DNA of 14,657 nucleotides from Corynebacterium sp. UBA2622 (GTDB lineage: Bacteria > Actinomycetota > Actinomycetes > Mycobacteriales > Mycobacteriaceae): positions 1 through 14,657 of the forward strand of contig NZ_DDJO01000007.1 of NCBI RefSeq assembly GCF_002339505.1, written 5' to 3'. This document shows positions 7,452 through 13,261 of the stretch, piece after piece. Every line of letters begins with the position of its first letter. The stretch's first letter is position 1. The translations under genes were made by a program, and so were the position numbers. A model generated the notes under the pieces. That model was given only the letters and a program-made list of their open reading frames with translations, was not told the DNA's origin and did no database searches.

Positions 7452-7498
7452 CATAGAAGGAGAAGTCGCCCGAAGGGGCGTATCCGTGCCGATGACAT
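7424..7498 (-). CDS. leuL: leuA leader (attenuator) peptide, 24 residues
   Basis: This short ORF begins 7 nt after a good -10 box, so its mRNA is probably leaderless, and it ends 82 nt before leuA. The peptide starts MSSARIRPFGR, continues with four consecutive leucines (residues 12-15, codons CTT CTC CTT CTA at 7465-7454) and ends CRGGNQATS. Three of the four Leu codons (CTT twice, CTA) are of the kind used rarely in the GC-rich genes here, which should sharpen sensitivity to charged leucyl-tRNA. Ribosome-mediated attenuation of leuA is reported in C. glutamicum, as I recall. Two earlier in-frame ATGs overlap the -10 box and are unlikely starts. A small hairpin (CGCCC-CTTC-GGGCG, 7480-7467) lies just before the Leu codons. 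Confidence 0.82.
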   Translation of the reverse strand: MSSARIRPFGRLLLLCRGGNQATS

Positions 7499-7505
7499 GG
7501 AACAC

Positions 7506-7533
7506 ATCATACCGCCGATGTGGCGCCCCGCAA
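7506..7533 (-). promoter_or_regulatory. leuA promoter
   Basis: On the minus strand TTGCGG (7533-7528) and TATGAT (7511-7506) are separated by 16 nt, making this the best sigma-70-type promoter in the window. The predicted start of transcription is at or one base before the leader ATG at 7498. It lies in the 83 bp between the permease stop and the leader peptide, so leuA is transcribed independently of the permease gene. Confidence 0.75.
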
Positions 7534-7581
7534 CCCGTTTTTGAGACGACGCGGCCACCATGTGGGAAACGGCACCGGGCC

Positions 7582-8439
7582 CTAGCTCACCGGCTTGCGC
7601 GAGAGCATGCCGGTGGCCACCATCATTCCGACGATCGAGATACCGATGACCGACCAGCCGAGGACGCTGGAAATCTTGAAGTCCTCCCCGAGCACCATGT
7701 AGCCGAGGGACAGGGCCACGAGGGGCTCGACGATCTTCATGGCGGGCAGGGAGCGCGAAAGGACGCCCGCCCCGAAGGCGTACTGCTGAGCTGCCGTGCC
7801 AAGAATCGACGATGCGAGCAGCGCCCAGAACTGCCAGGTGACCAGCATGCGGGCCACGCCGCCATGCGCAAAGGCGTCCACGGAGACCTTGGAAAAGACG
7901 GCCAGGTAGCCGAAGATGGCGCCGCAGACGATCCCGTACAGCAGGGCCTTTGTGGGTGCGGCCGCGGGGCGTCGATATGTGGCCACGAACATCAACCCGA
8001 ACAGGAGGGTGCCCCCCGCGATGAACGCGGCCCACTCCCACGTCGGGGCGACGCGCTGGCCGGGCATCGGGTGGCCGAGGACGACCACGATGGCCACGCA
8101 GCCGGTGAGCACGAGCGCCCAGAAGGTCTCGTCGGCCTCCATCCGGCGGTGCTCCACCCGCGCCGAAAGCACCAGCGTCAGCATGAGTGAAAGCACGAGG
8201 ACGGGCTGGACCACGAGAAGCGTGCCGAAGGCCAGCGCCAGCGCCTGCATGCCGTAGGCGCCGAAGGCCAGCGCCAGGGAGAGCCACCACGTCGGGCGCT
8301 TGAGCGAGTCCATCGGGGAGGAGTTCGCCTCCGCCTGGCTCAATCCGGCGCGGAGGATGCGGTGGCGCCAGACGGTGCCCACCGCGATCATCAACGCCGA
8401 AATGAACGCGAAGAGGATGGCGAGGGCGTTACTATGCAC
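7582..8439 (-). CDS. DMT-superfamily (EamA-like) membrane permease
   Basis: This 285-residue integral membrane protein has about nine hydrophobic segments: residues about 5-24, 51-72, 75-94, 107-123, 136-154, 165-187, 202-226, 234-251 and 260-279. It shows the two-half pattern of the drug/metabolite transporter superfamily. Conserved-looking features are the helix LLVVQPVLVLSLMLTLVLSA in the first half and its counterpart MKIVEPLVALSLGYMVLGE in the second. A short N-terminal helix and a basic loop (WRHRILRAG) face the cytoplasm by the positive-inside rule. The substrate cannot be read from the sequence; position next to lysC and leuA makes amino-acid export a possibility, not a conclusion. 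The start is a GTG with no Shine-Dalgarno sequence, placed 7 nt after TAAAGT. It is transcribed away from lysC. Confidence 0.85.
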   Translation of the reverse strand: MHSNALAILFAFISALMIAVGTVWRHRILRAGLSQAEANSSPMDSLKRPTWWLSLALAFGAYGMQALALAFGTLLVVQPVLVLSLMLTLVLSARVEHRRMEADETFWALVLTGCVAIVVVLGHPMPGQRVAPTWEWAAFIAGGTLLFGLMFVATYRRPAAAPTKALLYGIVCGAIFGYLAVFSKVSVDAFAHGGVARMLVTWQFWALLASSILGTAAQQYAFGAGVLSRSLPAMKIVEPLVALSLGYMVLGEDFKISSVLGWSVIGISIVGMMVATGMLSRKPVS

Positions 8440-8446
8440 GGAGACA

Positions 8447-8452
8447 ACTTTA
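8447..8452 (-). promoter_or_regulatory. Candidate -10 element of the DMT permease gene
   Basis: TAAAGT on the minus strand is followed by 7 nt (TGTCTCC) and the GTG start, again implying a leaderless mRNA. The -35 region falls inside the inverted repeat at 8468-8484. Confidence 0.4.
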
Positions 8453-8467
8453 GGTCAGGACCGGGCC

Positions 8468-8484
8468 GGCGAATGTATTTCGCC
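8468..8484. promoter_or_regulatory. Inverted repeat between the divergent permease and lysC promoters
   Basis: GGCGAA-TGTAT-TTCGCC is a perfect 6-bp inverted repeat around a 5-nt AT-rich centre, in the 126-bp divergent intergenic region. It overlaps the expected -35 position of the permease promoter and lies about 50 bp upstream of the predicted lysC start of transcription. It has the form of a dimeric regulator site. The regulator is unknown, and a 6-bp arm can arise by chance. Confidence 0.35.
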
Positions 8485-8514
8485 CCGTCGGGCCATTTCA
8501 TGGGTGCAGGCTTG

Positions 8515-8520
8515 TAGGAT
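8515..8520 (+). promoter_or_regulatory. Candidate -10 element of lysC-asd
   Basis: TAGGAT, preceded by TTG, fits the corynebacterial -10 pattern and would start an mRNA near 8527 with a 5' leader of about 40 nt. No recognisable -35 element lies 16-18 nt upstream. Unlike several neighbours, lysC has AAAGG (8550-8554) 11 nt before its ATG. Confidence 0.4.
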
Positions 8521-8565
8521 TGGGGCGCGGATTTCCGGCGCGCGAAGCGAAAGGCGGCACAACGA

Positions 8566-9831
8566 ATGGCATTGATCGTCCAGAAATATGGGGGATCGTC
8601 CCTGGAGAGCGCGGAACGCATCCGGGCCGTCGCCGAGCGCATCGTCGCCACCAAGCGCCAGGGCAACGATGTCGTGGTCGTGTGCTCCGCGATGGGTGAC
8701 ACCACCGACGAACTCCTCGACCTCGCCGCTCAGGTCAATCCCGTCCCTCCTGCCCGTGAGATGGACATGCTCCTCACCGCCGGCGAGCGCATCTCCAACT
8801 CTCTCGTCGCCATGGCCGTGGCCTCCTTCGGAGCCGAGGTGCAGTCCTTCACCGGCTCCCAGGCCGGCGTGATCACCACCGAGCGCCACGGCAACGCCCG
8901 CATCATCGAGGTCACCCCGGGGCGTGTGCGCGATGCCCTGGACCAGGGGAAGATCGCCATCGTCGCCGGGTTCCAGGGAGTCAACCGCGACACCCGCGAC
9001 GTGACCACCCTCGGGCGCGGTGGCTCGGACACCACCGCCGTGGCACTGGCCGCCGCGCTGGAAGCGGACGAGTGCGAGATCTACTCGGACGTTGACGGCG
9101 TCTACACCGCGGATCCCCGCATGGTGCCGGACGCCCGCAAGCTCGACCAGCTCTGCTTCGAGGAGATGCTGGAGCTCGCGGCCTCGGGCTCGAAGATCCT
9201 GGTTCTGCGCAGCGTCGAGTACGCCCGCGCTTTCAACGTGCCCCTGCGCGTTCGCTCGTCTTACAGTAACGACACCGGCACCCTCGTCGCCGGAGCATTG
9301 GAGGATATCCCCGTGGAGGAAGCAGTACTGACCGGCGTGGCCACCGACGATTCGGAGGCGAAGATCACCATCCTCGGCATCCCCGACACCCCGGGTGAGG
9401 CCGCCAAGGTCTTCCGGGCTCTCGCGGATGCGGAGATCAACATCGACATGGTGCTGCAGAACATCTCCTCCTTCGAGGACAACCGCACCGACATCACCTT
9501 CACCCTGCCCAAGGCCGACGGGAAGCGCGCGATGGAGATGCTCAGCGTGCTCAAGGGCACCGAGGGCTGGGAGGACTTGGCCTACAACGACCAGATCGGC
9601 AAGGTCTCCCTCGTCGGCGCGGGCATGAAGTCCCACCCGGGTGTCACGGCCGACTTCGCGGAGGCGCTCCGGGACGCGGGCATCAACATCGAGATGATCA
9701 CCACCTCGGAGATCCGCATCACCGCGGTCGTTCGCCAGATCGACCTCGGCGACGCCGCGCGCGCCCTGCACGAGAAGTTCGAGCTCGGCGGAGACGAGCC
9801 CGCGATCGTCTACGCGGGCACGGGCCGCTAA
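8566..9831 (+). CDS. lysC: Aspartate kinase, alpha subunit
   Basis: LysC phosphorylates aspartate, the first step toward lysine, diaminopimelate, threonine and methionine. It has 421 residues, the C. glutamicum length. The amino-acid kinase domain (1 to about 245) carries VQKYGGSSL at the N-terminus, LTAGERIS (70-77), TLGRGGSDTTA (148-158) and YSDVDGVYTADPR (173-185). Two ACT domains follow (about 265-335 and 345-415). Residues whose change relieves feedback in C. glutamicum are wild-type here (A279, Q298, S301, T308, T311, G345), so concerted lysine plus threonine inhibition is predicted. asd follows 41 nt downstream with its own ribosome site, the usual lysC-asd operon. The 3' third also encodes the beta subunit from an internal start. 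Confidence 0.97.
   Translation: MALIVQKYGGSSLESAERIRAVAERIVATKRQGNDVVVVCSAMGDTTDELLDLAAQVNPVPPAREMDMLLTAGERISNSLVAMAVASFGAEVQSFTGSQAGVITTERHGNARIIEVTPGRVRDALDQGKIAIVAGFQGVNRDTRDVTTLGRGGSDTTAVALAAALEADECEIYSDVDGVYTADPRMVPDARKLDQLCFEEMLELAASGSKILVLRSVEYARAFNVPLRVRSSYSNDTGTLVAGALEDIPVEEAVLTGVATDDSEAKITILGIPDTPGEAAKVFRALADAEINIDMVLQNISSFEDNRTDITFTLPKADGKRAMEMLSVLKGTEGWEDLAYNDQIGKVSLVGAGMKSHPGVTADFAEALRDAGINIEMITTSEIRITAVVRQIDLGDAARALHEKFELGGDEPAIVYAGTGR
9300..9304 (+). promoter_or_regulatory. Internal Shine-Dalgarno site for the LysC beta subunit
   Basis: GGAGG lies 8 nt before the in-frame GTG at codon 250 of lysC. This is an ideal spacing and a stronger match than the site in front of lysC itself. 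It marks a genuine internal initiation region. Confidence 0.75.
9313..9831 (+). CDS. Aspartate kinase, beta (regulatory) subunit from internal start
   Basis: In C. glutamicum aspartokinase is an alpha2-beta2 enzyme whose 172-residue beta subunit is translated in frame from within lysC. Here codon 250 is GTG, giving exactly 172 residues, beginning after EDIPV and comprising both ACT domains. GGAGG stands 8 nt upstream. The beta subunit forms the inter-subunit effector sites for lysine and threonine. The start is inferred from this match to the known system and from the ribosome site, not from any break in the reading frame. Confidence 0.8.
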   Translation: MEEAVLTGVATDDSEAKITILGIPDTPGEAAKVFRALADAEINIDMVLQNISSFEDNRTDITFTLPKADGKRAMEMLSVLKGTEGWEDLAYNDQIGKVSLVGAGMKSHPGVTADFAEALRDAGINIEMITTSEIRITAVVRQIDLGDAARALHEKFELGGDEPAIVYAGTGR

Positions 9832-9872
9832 ACGACGCCCCGCAACCCCAACCCATTTAAGGAACCATCCCC

Positions 9873-10904
9873 ATGACCACCATCGCAGTTGTCGGCGCCA
9901 CCGGGCAGGTCGGGCGCGTGATGCGCTCGATACTCGAGGAGCGCAATTTCCCGTGCGGCACGGTGCGCTTCTTCGCCTCCCCGCGCTCCGCCGGAACCAC
10001 CCTCGAGTTCCGCGGGAAAGACATCGTGGTGGAGGACCTGACGCAGGTCACCGAGGACTCTGTCGCCGACGTCGACATCGCGCTCTTCTCCGCGGGCGGT
10101 GCCACCTCGAAGCAGTGGGCGCCCGTGTTCGCCGCCGCCGGGGCCACCGTCGTGGACAACTCCTCCGCGTGGCGCAAGGATGACGACGTCCCCCTGGTCG
10201 TCTCCGAGGTCAACCCCGAAAAGGCCCGCGAGCTGCGCAAGGGGATCATCGCCAACCCCAACTGCACCACCATGGCGATCATGCCCGTGGCCAAGGTGCT
10301 TCACGACGCCGCCGGCTTGCACACCATGCGGGTCGCCTCCTACCAGGCGGTCTCCGGCTCCGGCCTCGCGGGAGTCAACGCCCTGGCCGACCAGGTGGCC
10401 GCGGTGGGGGAGCGCAACACCGAGCTCACCCGCGACGGCAGCGCCGTCGCCCCCGGGAACTTCGGCCCCTATGTCGCTCCCATCGCTTACAACGCCCTAC
10501 CGATGGCGGGCAATCTCGTCGACGACGGCTCCTACGAGACCGACGAGGAACAGAAGCTGCGCAACGAGTCGCGCAAGATCCTCGGCCTTCCCGAGCTCAG
10601 GGTGTCGGGCACCTGCGTGCGCGTCCCGGTCTTCACCGGCCACACCATGGTGGTTCACGCGGAGTTCGCCGAGCCCATAACGCCGGACGCGGCCCGCGAG
10701 GTGCTCGAGGGGGCGCCCGGAGTGCGTGTCGTTGACGTCCCCACCCCGCTCGAGGCAACCGGCAGGGATGAATCGCTGGTGGGCAGGATCCGCCAGGACC
10801 AGACGGTCGAAGGCGACCGCGGGCTCGTCTTCGTGGTTTCCGGTGACAACCTCCGCAAGGGTGCGGCGCTGAACACGATCCAGATCGCCGAACTCCTCGT
10901 CTAG
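9873..10904 (+). CDS. asd: Aspartate-semialdehyde dehydrogenase
   Basis: Asd reduces aspartyl phosphate to aspartate semialdehyde with NADPH, the step after LysC and the branch point to diaminopimelate/lysine and homoserine. The 343-residue protein starts with the NADP-binding loop VVGATGQVG (6-14). It has FSAGGATSK (72-80) and VVDNSSAWR, the catalytic Cys131 in ANPNCTT, Q158 in SYQAVSGSG and His257 in FTGHT. All are as expected for the bacterial enzyme. AAGGAA (9859-9864) lies 8 nt before the ATG. The 41-nt gap to lysC contains no terminator, so the two are co-transcribed. No intrinsic terminator is evident after the stop in 10905-10970. Confidence 0.97.
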   Translation: MTTIAVVGATGQVGRVMRSILEERNFPCGTVRFFASPRSAGTTLEFRGKDIVVEDLTQVTEDSVADVDIALFSAGGATSKQWAPVFAAAGATVVDNSSAWRKDDDVPLVVSEVNPEKARELRKGIIANPNCTTMAIMPVAKVLHDAAGLHTMRVASYQAVSGSGLAGVNALADQVAAVGERNTELTRDGSAVAPGNFGPYVAPIAYNALPMAGNLVDDGSYETDEEQKLRNESRKILGLPELRVSGTCVRVPVFTGHTMVVHAEFAEPITPDAAREVLEGAPGVRVVDVPTPLEATGRDESLVGRIRQDQTVEGDRGLVFVVSGDNLRKGAALNTIQIAELLV

Positions 10905-10970
10905 GACCCCGGCTCCGGATTCAGGCGGGCAACGGCTAGGTTGCAGTCTGATAAACACCTGGCCTGTGGC

Positions 10971-10998
10971 TTGCCTTCCCACACGGGCGGGCGACAAT
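10971..10998 (+). promoter_or_regulatory. Candidate promoter of the small secreted protein gene
   Basis: TTGCCT (10971-10976) and GACAAT (10993-10998) are spaced by 16 nt. GACAAT is followed by exactly 7 nt and the GTG at 11006, the same leaderless geometry as at other genes here. This argues for the GTG over the ATG at 10997, which overlaps the -10 box. The -10 lacks the usual first T. Confidence 0.4.
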
Positions 10999-11005
10999 GG
11001 AACGC

Positions 11006-11476
11006 GTGAGTTTTTACCGTCGCCCCCAAGCCCGTCTCCGCGCCTCCGCGGTGGCCGTGGCGCTGCCCGTGGTGATGGCGCTCGCATGCCCGACCCCCGC
11101 CACGGCCACGGATTGGAAGGACATGGAGATTTCACCGGGGCACACGCTGAGCCTCGATTCCGCCCCGGGGCGCACCTTCTCAGTCAAGGGCGACGGGGCC
11201 GGTCCCCTTCCCGCCGGGTGGAGCGTGATCACCCAGAGGGGCGCGCTGCGCATCACCGCGCCCGCGACGGCCACCCCCAACGAATTTGCCACGGTTCAGG
11301 TCACCGACGGCGGGAAGACCGAGACCTTCCGGGTCACCGTGGATGACGACGACGAGGGCGGCGCCGACGGGGACGGAGACCACCCCTCCAACGCGGACGC
11401 GCCCGCGACGAGCAGCAATGCCAGCGCGTGGCTGGAACGGCTCGCGGGGCGCGTGGCCAGTTTGTTCGGCGCCTAG
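11006..11476 (+). CDS. Small secreted protein with one Rib-like beta domain and acidic tail
   Basis: This predicted exported protein of 156 residues has unknown function. A basic n-region (YRRPQARLR) and hydrophobic core (about 13-27) lead to a likely signal peptidase I cut after A34 (PATA before TDW). Residues about 38-105 form one compact beta-rich domain. Its phrases LPAGWSV, LRITAPATATPNEFATVQVTDGGKTETFRVTV resemble the single-unit pattern (LP-x-GW, TAP-x-A-x-P, v-V-x-DG) of Rib/long-type repeats in corynebacterial surface proteins; this is a resemblance, not a database hit. An Asp/Gly-rich linker follows (about 106-122, DDDDEGGADGDGD). A short C-terminal amphipathic helix (AWLERLAGRVASLFGA) ends the protein. 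No LPxTG motif or anchoring helix is present. The GTG start is chosen from promoter spacing; the ATG at 10997 would add three residues. Confidence 0.65.
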   Translation: MSFYRRPQARLRASAVAVALPVVMALACPTPATATDWKDMEISPGHTLSLDSAPGRTFSVKGDGAGPLPAGWSVITQRGALRITAPATATPNEFATVQVTDGGKTETFRVTVDDDDEGGADGDGDHPSNADAPATSSNASAWLERLAGRVASLFGA

Positions 11477-11518
11477 GGCCGCACCCGGGTTGGCCGGGCG
11501 GGCAGCGCGTTGCGCCGG

Positions 11519-12916
11519 TTAGCTCTTATGCGTGTCCTTGACCGGCGTGACCTGGTGGGACTCGCCGGCGGCTCCGTTGTCCCCGGGGGCGGCCGTGCCG
11601 GTGGCGTTGTGTGTGTCGGGGTCCGCGTAGGAGACGTAGACGATCTCGGACGCCGGTTCTTCCGGGTCGTAGTCGACCTCGTCATCCTTGACCAGCTCCT
11701 GGCCCACCTGATCCACGATGGCCTCGGTGAACGCCTCGTCATCGACGTTGGAAGTCGAGGTCAGCTCGGTCAGCTCGTCGCGGTGCTTCTTGGTGAAGCG
11801 CTCGCGGGGATCCAGCTTGATGCGGGTCAGCTCGTGGGCGCGGCGGCGACGGTTGCCCTCTTGGCGCAGCTTCTGCGCCCCGCGCAGCCAGGCGGCGGAC
11901 ACGACGGCGATGAGTACTACACCCATGTAGCCCAGGATGGGGTAGAGGTACGCGACGAGGTTCTGGAAGCCCACGAAGGAAAGGGCGAATCCCGTCATAC
12001 AAGTCACGACGAGGACCAGGCGGAACCGCTCGGGGTGGTTGCGCGTGAGGCGCTTGCCCAGGGCGTAGAACATGCCCAGCGCGGTGGCGAAGATCATGCC
12101 GAAGATGATCAGCGCCATAATGAAGCCCAGTACCGGGTGGATGTTGTTGATCAGCGTCAGCGTCGGCATGTCGGTGCCGGAGACATCGTTCACGCTGACC
12201 AGCAGGGTGGTGGAGAGGAACAGCGACATCAGCAGGTAACCGAGGCCGCCGAGGAGCCCGCCGATGCCGGCAGCCCGCGTGTCCAGGTAGTTGCCGCCGA
12301 TGACCACGGCCATCGAGGCGACGCAGATGAAGTTCATGCCCGTGTAGTTCAGGGAGGCCACCCACCAGTTCGGAAGCGTGGTGGTCACCTCGCGCGCGGC
12401 GGCGTTGATCGCATCCCAGTCGGGGTGGGCGTTGGTCAGCGTCCACGTGCAGCCGCCGACGATGAAGACCAGAAGGAAGGGGGTAAGGAAGCCCAGCGCG
12501 CCCGTGACCTTGTCGATGTCGAGCATGCCGAATCCGATGACCAGCGCGAGCATGAGCGTCGCACCAATCCACACGGGGAAGTGGAACTGCTGATTGAGGT
12601 TGGCGCCGGCGCCTGCGAACATCACGAATCCGACGGAGAACAGCGTGGTGATCGTCGCGATGTCAAGCGCCCAGGAGACGACCTTGCCGGAGATGTTGCC
12701 CAGGACCTCCATGTGCTCCTGGGCCTGAAAGTAGCTGCCGAGCTGGACGATGGACACACACCCGACGAGCATGATGGCGGAGCTGAGGGCGGCGCCCCAG
12801 ATGCCGTTCGTGCCGAAGGCGACGAAGTACCTCATCGCCTCCTGTCCTGACGCGAAGCCAGCTCCGACGAGGACGCCGATGAAGGCGAAGGAGATACCAA
12901 TGGCGTTTCTAAGCAT
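11519..12916 (-). CDS. YkvI-family membrane protein (APC-superfamily-like transporter)
   Basis: This 465-residue integral membrane protein begins MLRNAIGISFAFIGVLVGAG and continues FASGQE, the conserved first-helix signature of YkvI-type proteins (COG3949), which resemble APC-fold amino-acid transporters. I count ten hydrophobic helices, ending near residue 350 in an IAVVSAAWL helix. A soluble C-terminal tail of about 115 residues follows: first basic (GNRRRRAHELTRIKLDPRERFTKKHRDE), then strongly acidic (DDEVDYDPEEPASE). The ATG at 12916 fits the family start; an in-frame ATG at 13021 would add 35 non-conserved residues. GGAG is 14 nt upstream, so the ribosome site is poor. CATAAT (12989-12984) is a weak -10 candidate. 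The substrate is unknown. It converges on the small secreted protein gene with a 42-bp gap. Confidence 0.82.
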   Translation of the reverse strand: MLRNAIGISFAFIGVLVGAGFASGQEAMRYFVAFGTNGIWGAALSSAIMLVGCVSIVQLGSYFQAQEHMEVLGNISGKVVSWALDIATITTLFSVGFVMFAGAGANLNQQFHFPVWIGATLMLALVIGFGMLDIDKVTGALGFLTPFLLVFIVGGCTWTLTNAHPDWDAINAAAREVTTTLPNWWVASLNYTGMNFICVASMAVVIGGNYLDTRAAGIGGLLGGLGYLLMSLFLSTTLLVSVNDVSGTDMPTLTLINNIHPVLGFIMALIIFGMIFATALGMFYALGKRLTRNHPERFRLVLVVTCMTGFALSFVGFQNLVAYLYPILGYMGVVLIAVVSAAWLRGAQKLRQEGNRRRRAHELTRIKLDPRERFTKKHRDELTELTSTSNVDDEAFTEAIVDQVGQELVKDDEVDYDPEEPASEIVYVSYADPDTHNATGTAAPGDNGAAGESHQVTPVKDTHKS

Positions 12917-13261
12917 GGTTGTGTTTGCGGCTCCGAAGGTAGGGGGGCCAAACCCGGGGAAGGGTTCTGGCAGATTGACCCACATTATGTTAGTGGGTGT
13001 GCCCTCCATACCGAATTGCAAAAGGCTGTCGGCGGTTTAGGGGCGGAATCTCCAGAAGCTAGTGGACAGATGTATTTCCGGGCGTTCTATGTTGTACCCG
13101 ATGGCGGATGGGAGGGGGAATACCCCAATCAGGTTCTGGTGGAGTTTGGTTCTGATGCTGCGAATTACTTCAAAATGAAGTGCTACAACCCTGCAAATAA
13201 CGTGCTAGGTTTAAATCCAACACCTGTCCAACATGAGATTCTGAAAGCCATTGGTGCACCT
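12917..13261. other. 345-bp intergenic region with a protein-like open frame but no confident gene
   Basis: The region lies between the divergent ykvI-like and surface-protein genes and is visibly richer in A+T than the core genes. No RNA gene or terminator stands out. In the plus strand, the frame of the downstream surface protein is open from 12851 (after a TGA at 12848) right through to its ATG at 13262. The translation of 13070-13200 is rich in aromatics and looks protein-like (MYFRAFYVVPDGGWEGEYPN, then VLVEFGSDAANYF), with an ATG at 13070 but no good ribosome site. It could be chance, an upstream extension of the gene or a relic of a lost domain. Weak promoter-like elements include TAGGTT (13206-13211, plus) and CATAAT (12984-12989, minus). 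Confidence 0.5.

Noticed and set aside
7454..7465. Pairing of the Leu codons (TCCTT) with the leuA ribosome site (AAGGA) as a direct translational switch
   Set aside because: Only five base pairs with mismatched flanks. It is an appealing idea but too weak to list without folding or covariation.
7424..8290. A 288-codon minus-strand frame ending in the leuA leader peptide
   Set aside because: Only the last 24 codons, after the -10 box, are supported. The upstream part overlaps the DMT permease in another frame and has shadow composition.
8455..9771. A 438-codon open frame on the minus strand opposite lysC
   Set aside because: lysC is unambiguous on the plus strand. The minus-strand frame is a compositional shadow.
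11078..11092. Possible lipobox (MALAC) in the small secreted protein
   Set aside because: The residues before Cys28 are A-L-A, with Leu at -2 rather than -3, a poor lipobox. A signal peptidase I site follows at PATA.
11484..11498. CCCGG-GTTGG-CCGGG hairpin between the secreted protein and ykvI-like genes as a two-way terminator
   Set aside because: The stem is only 5 bp and no T run follows on either strand; such GC-rich hairpins are expected by chance here.
11510..12850. A 446-codon open frame on the plus strand
   Set aside because: It is the complement of the YkvI-type membrane protein and has a hydrophilic, His/Asp/Gly-rich shadow composition with no recognisable motif.
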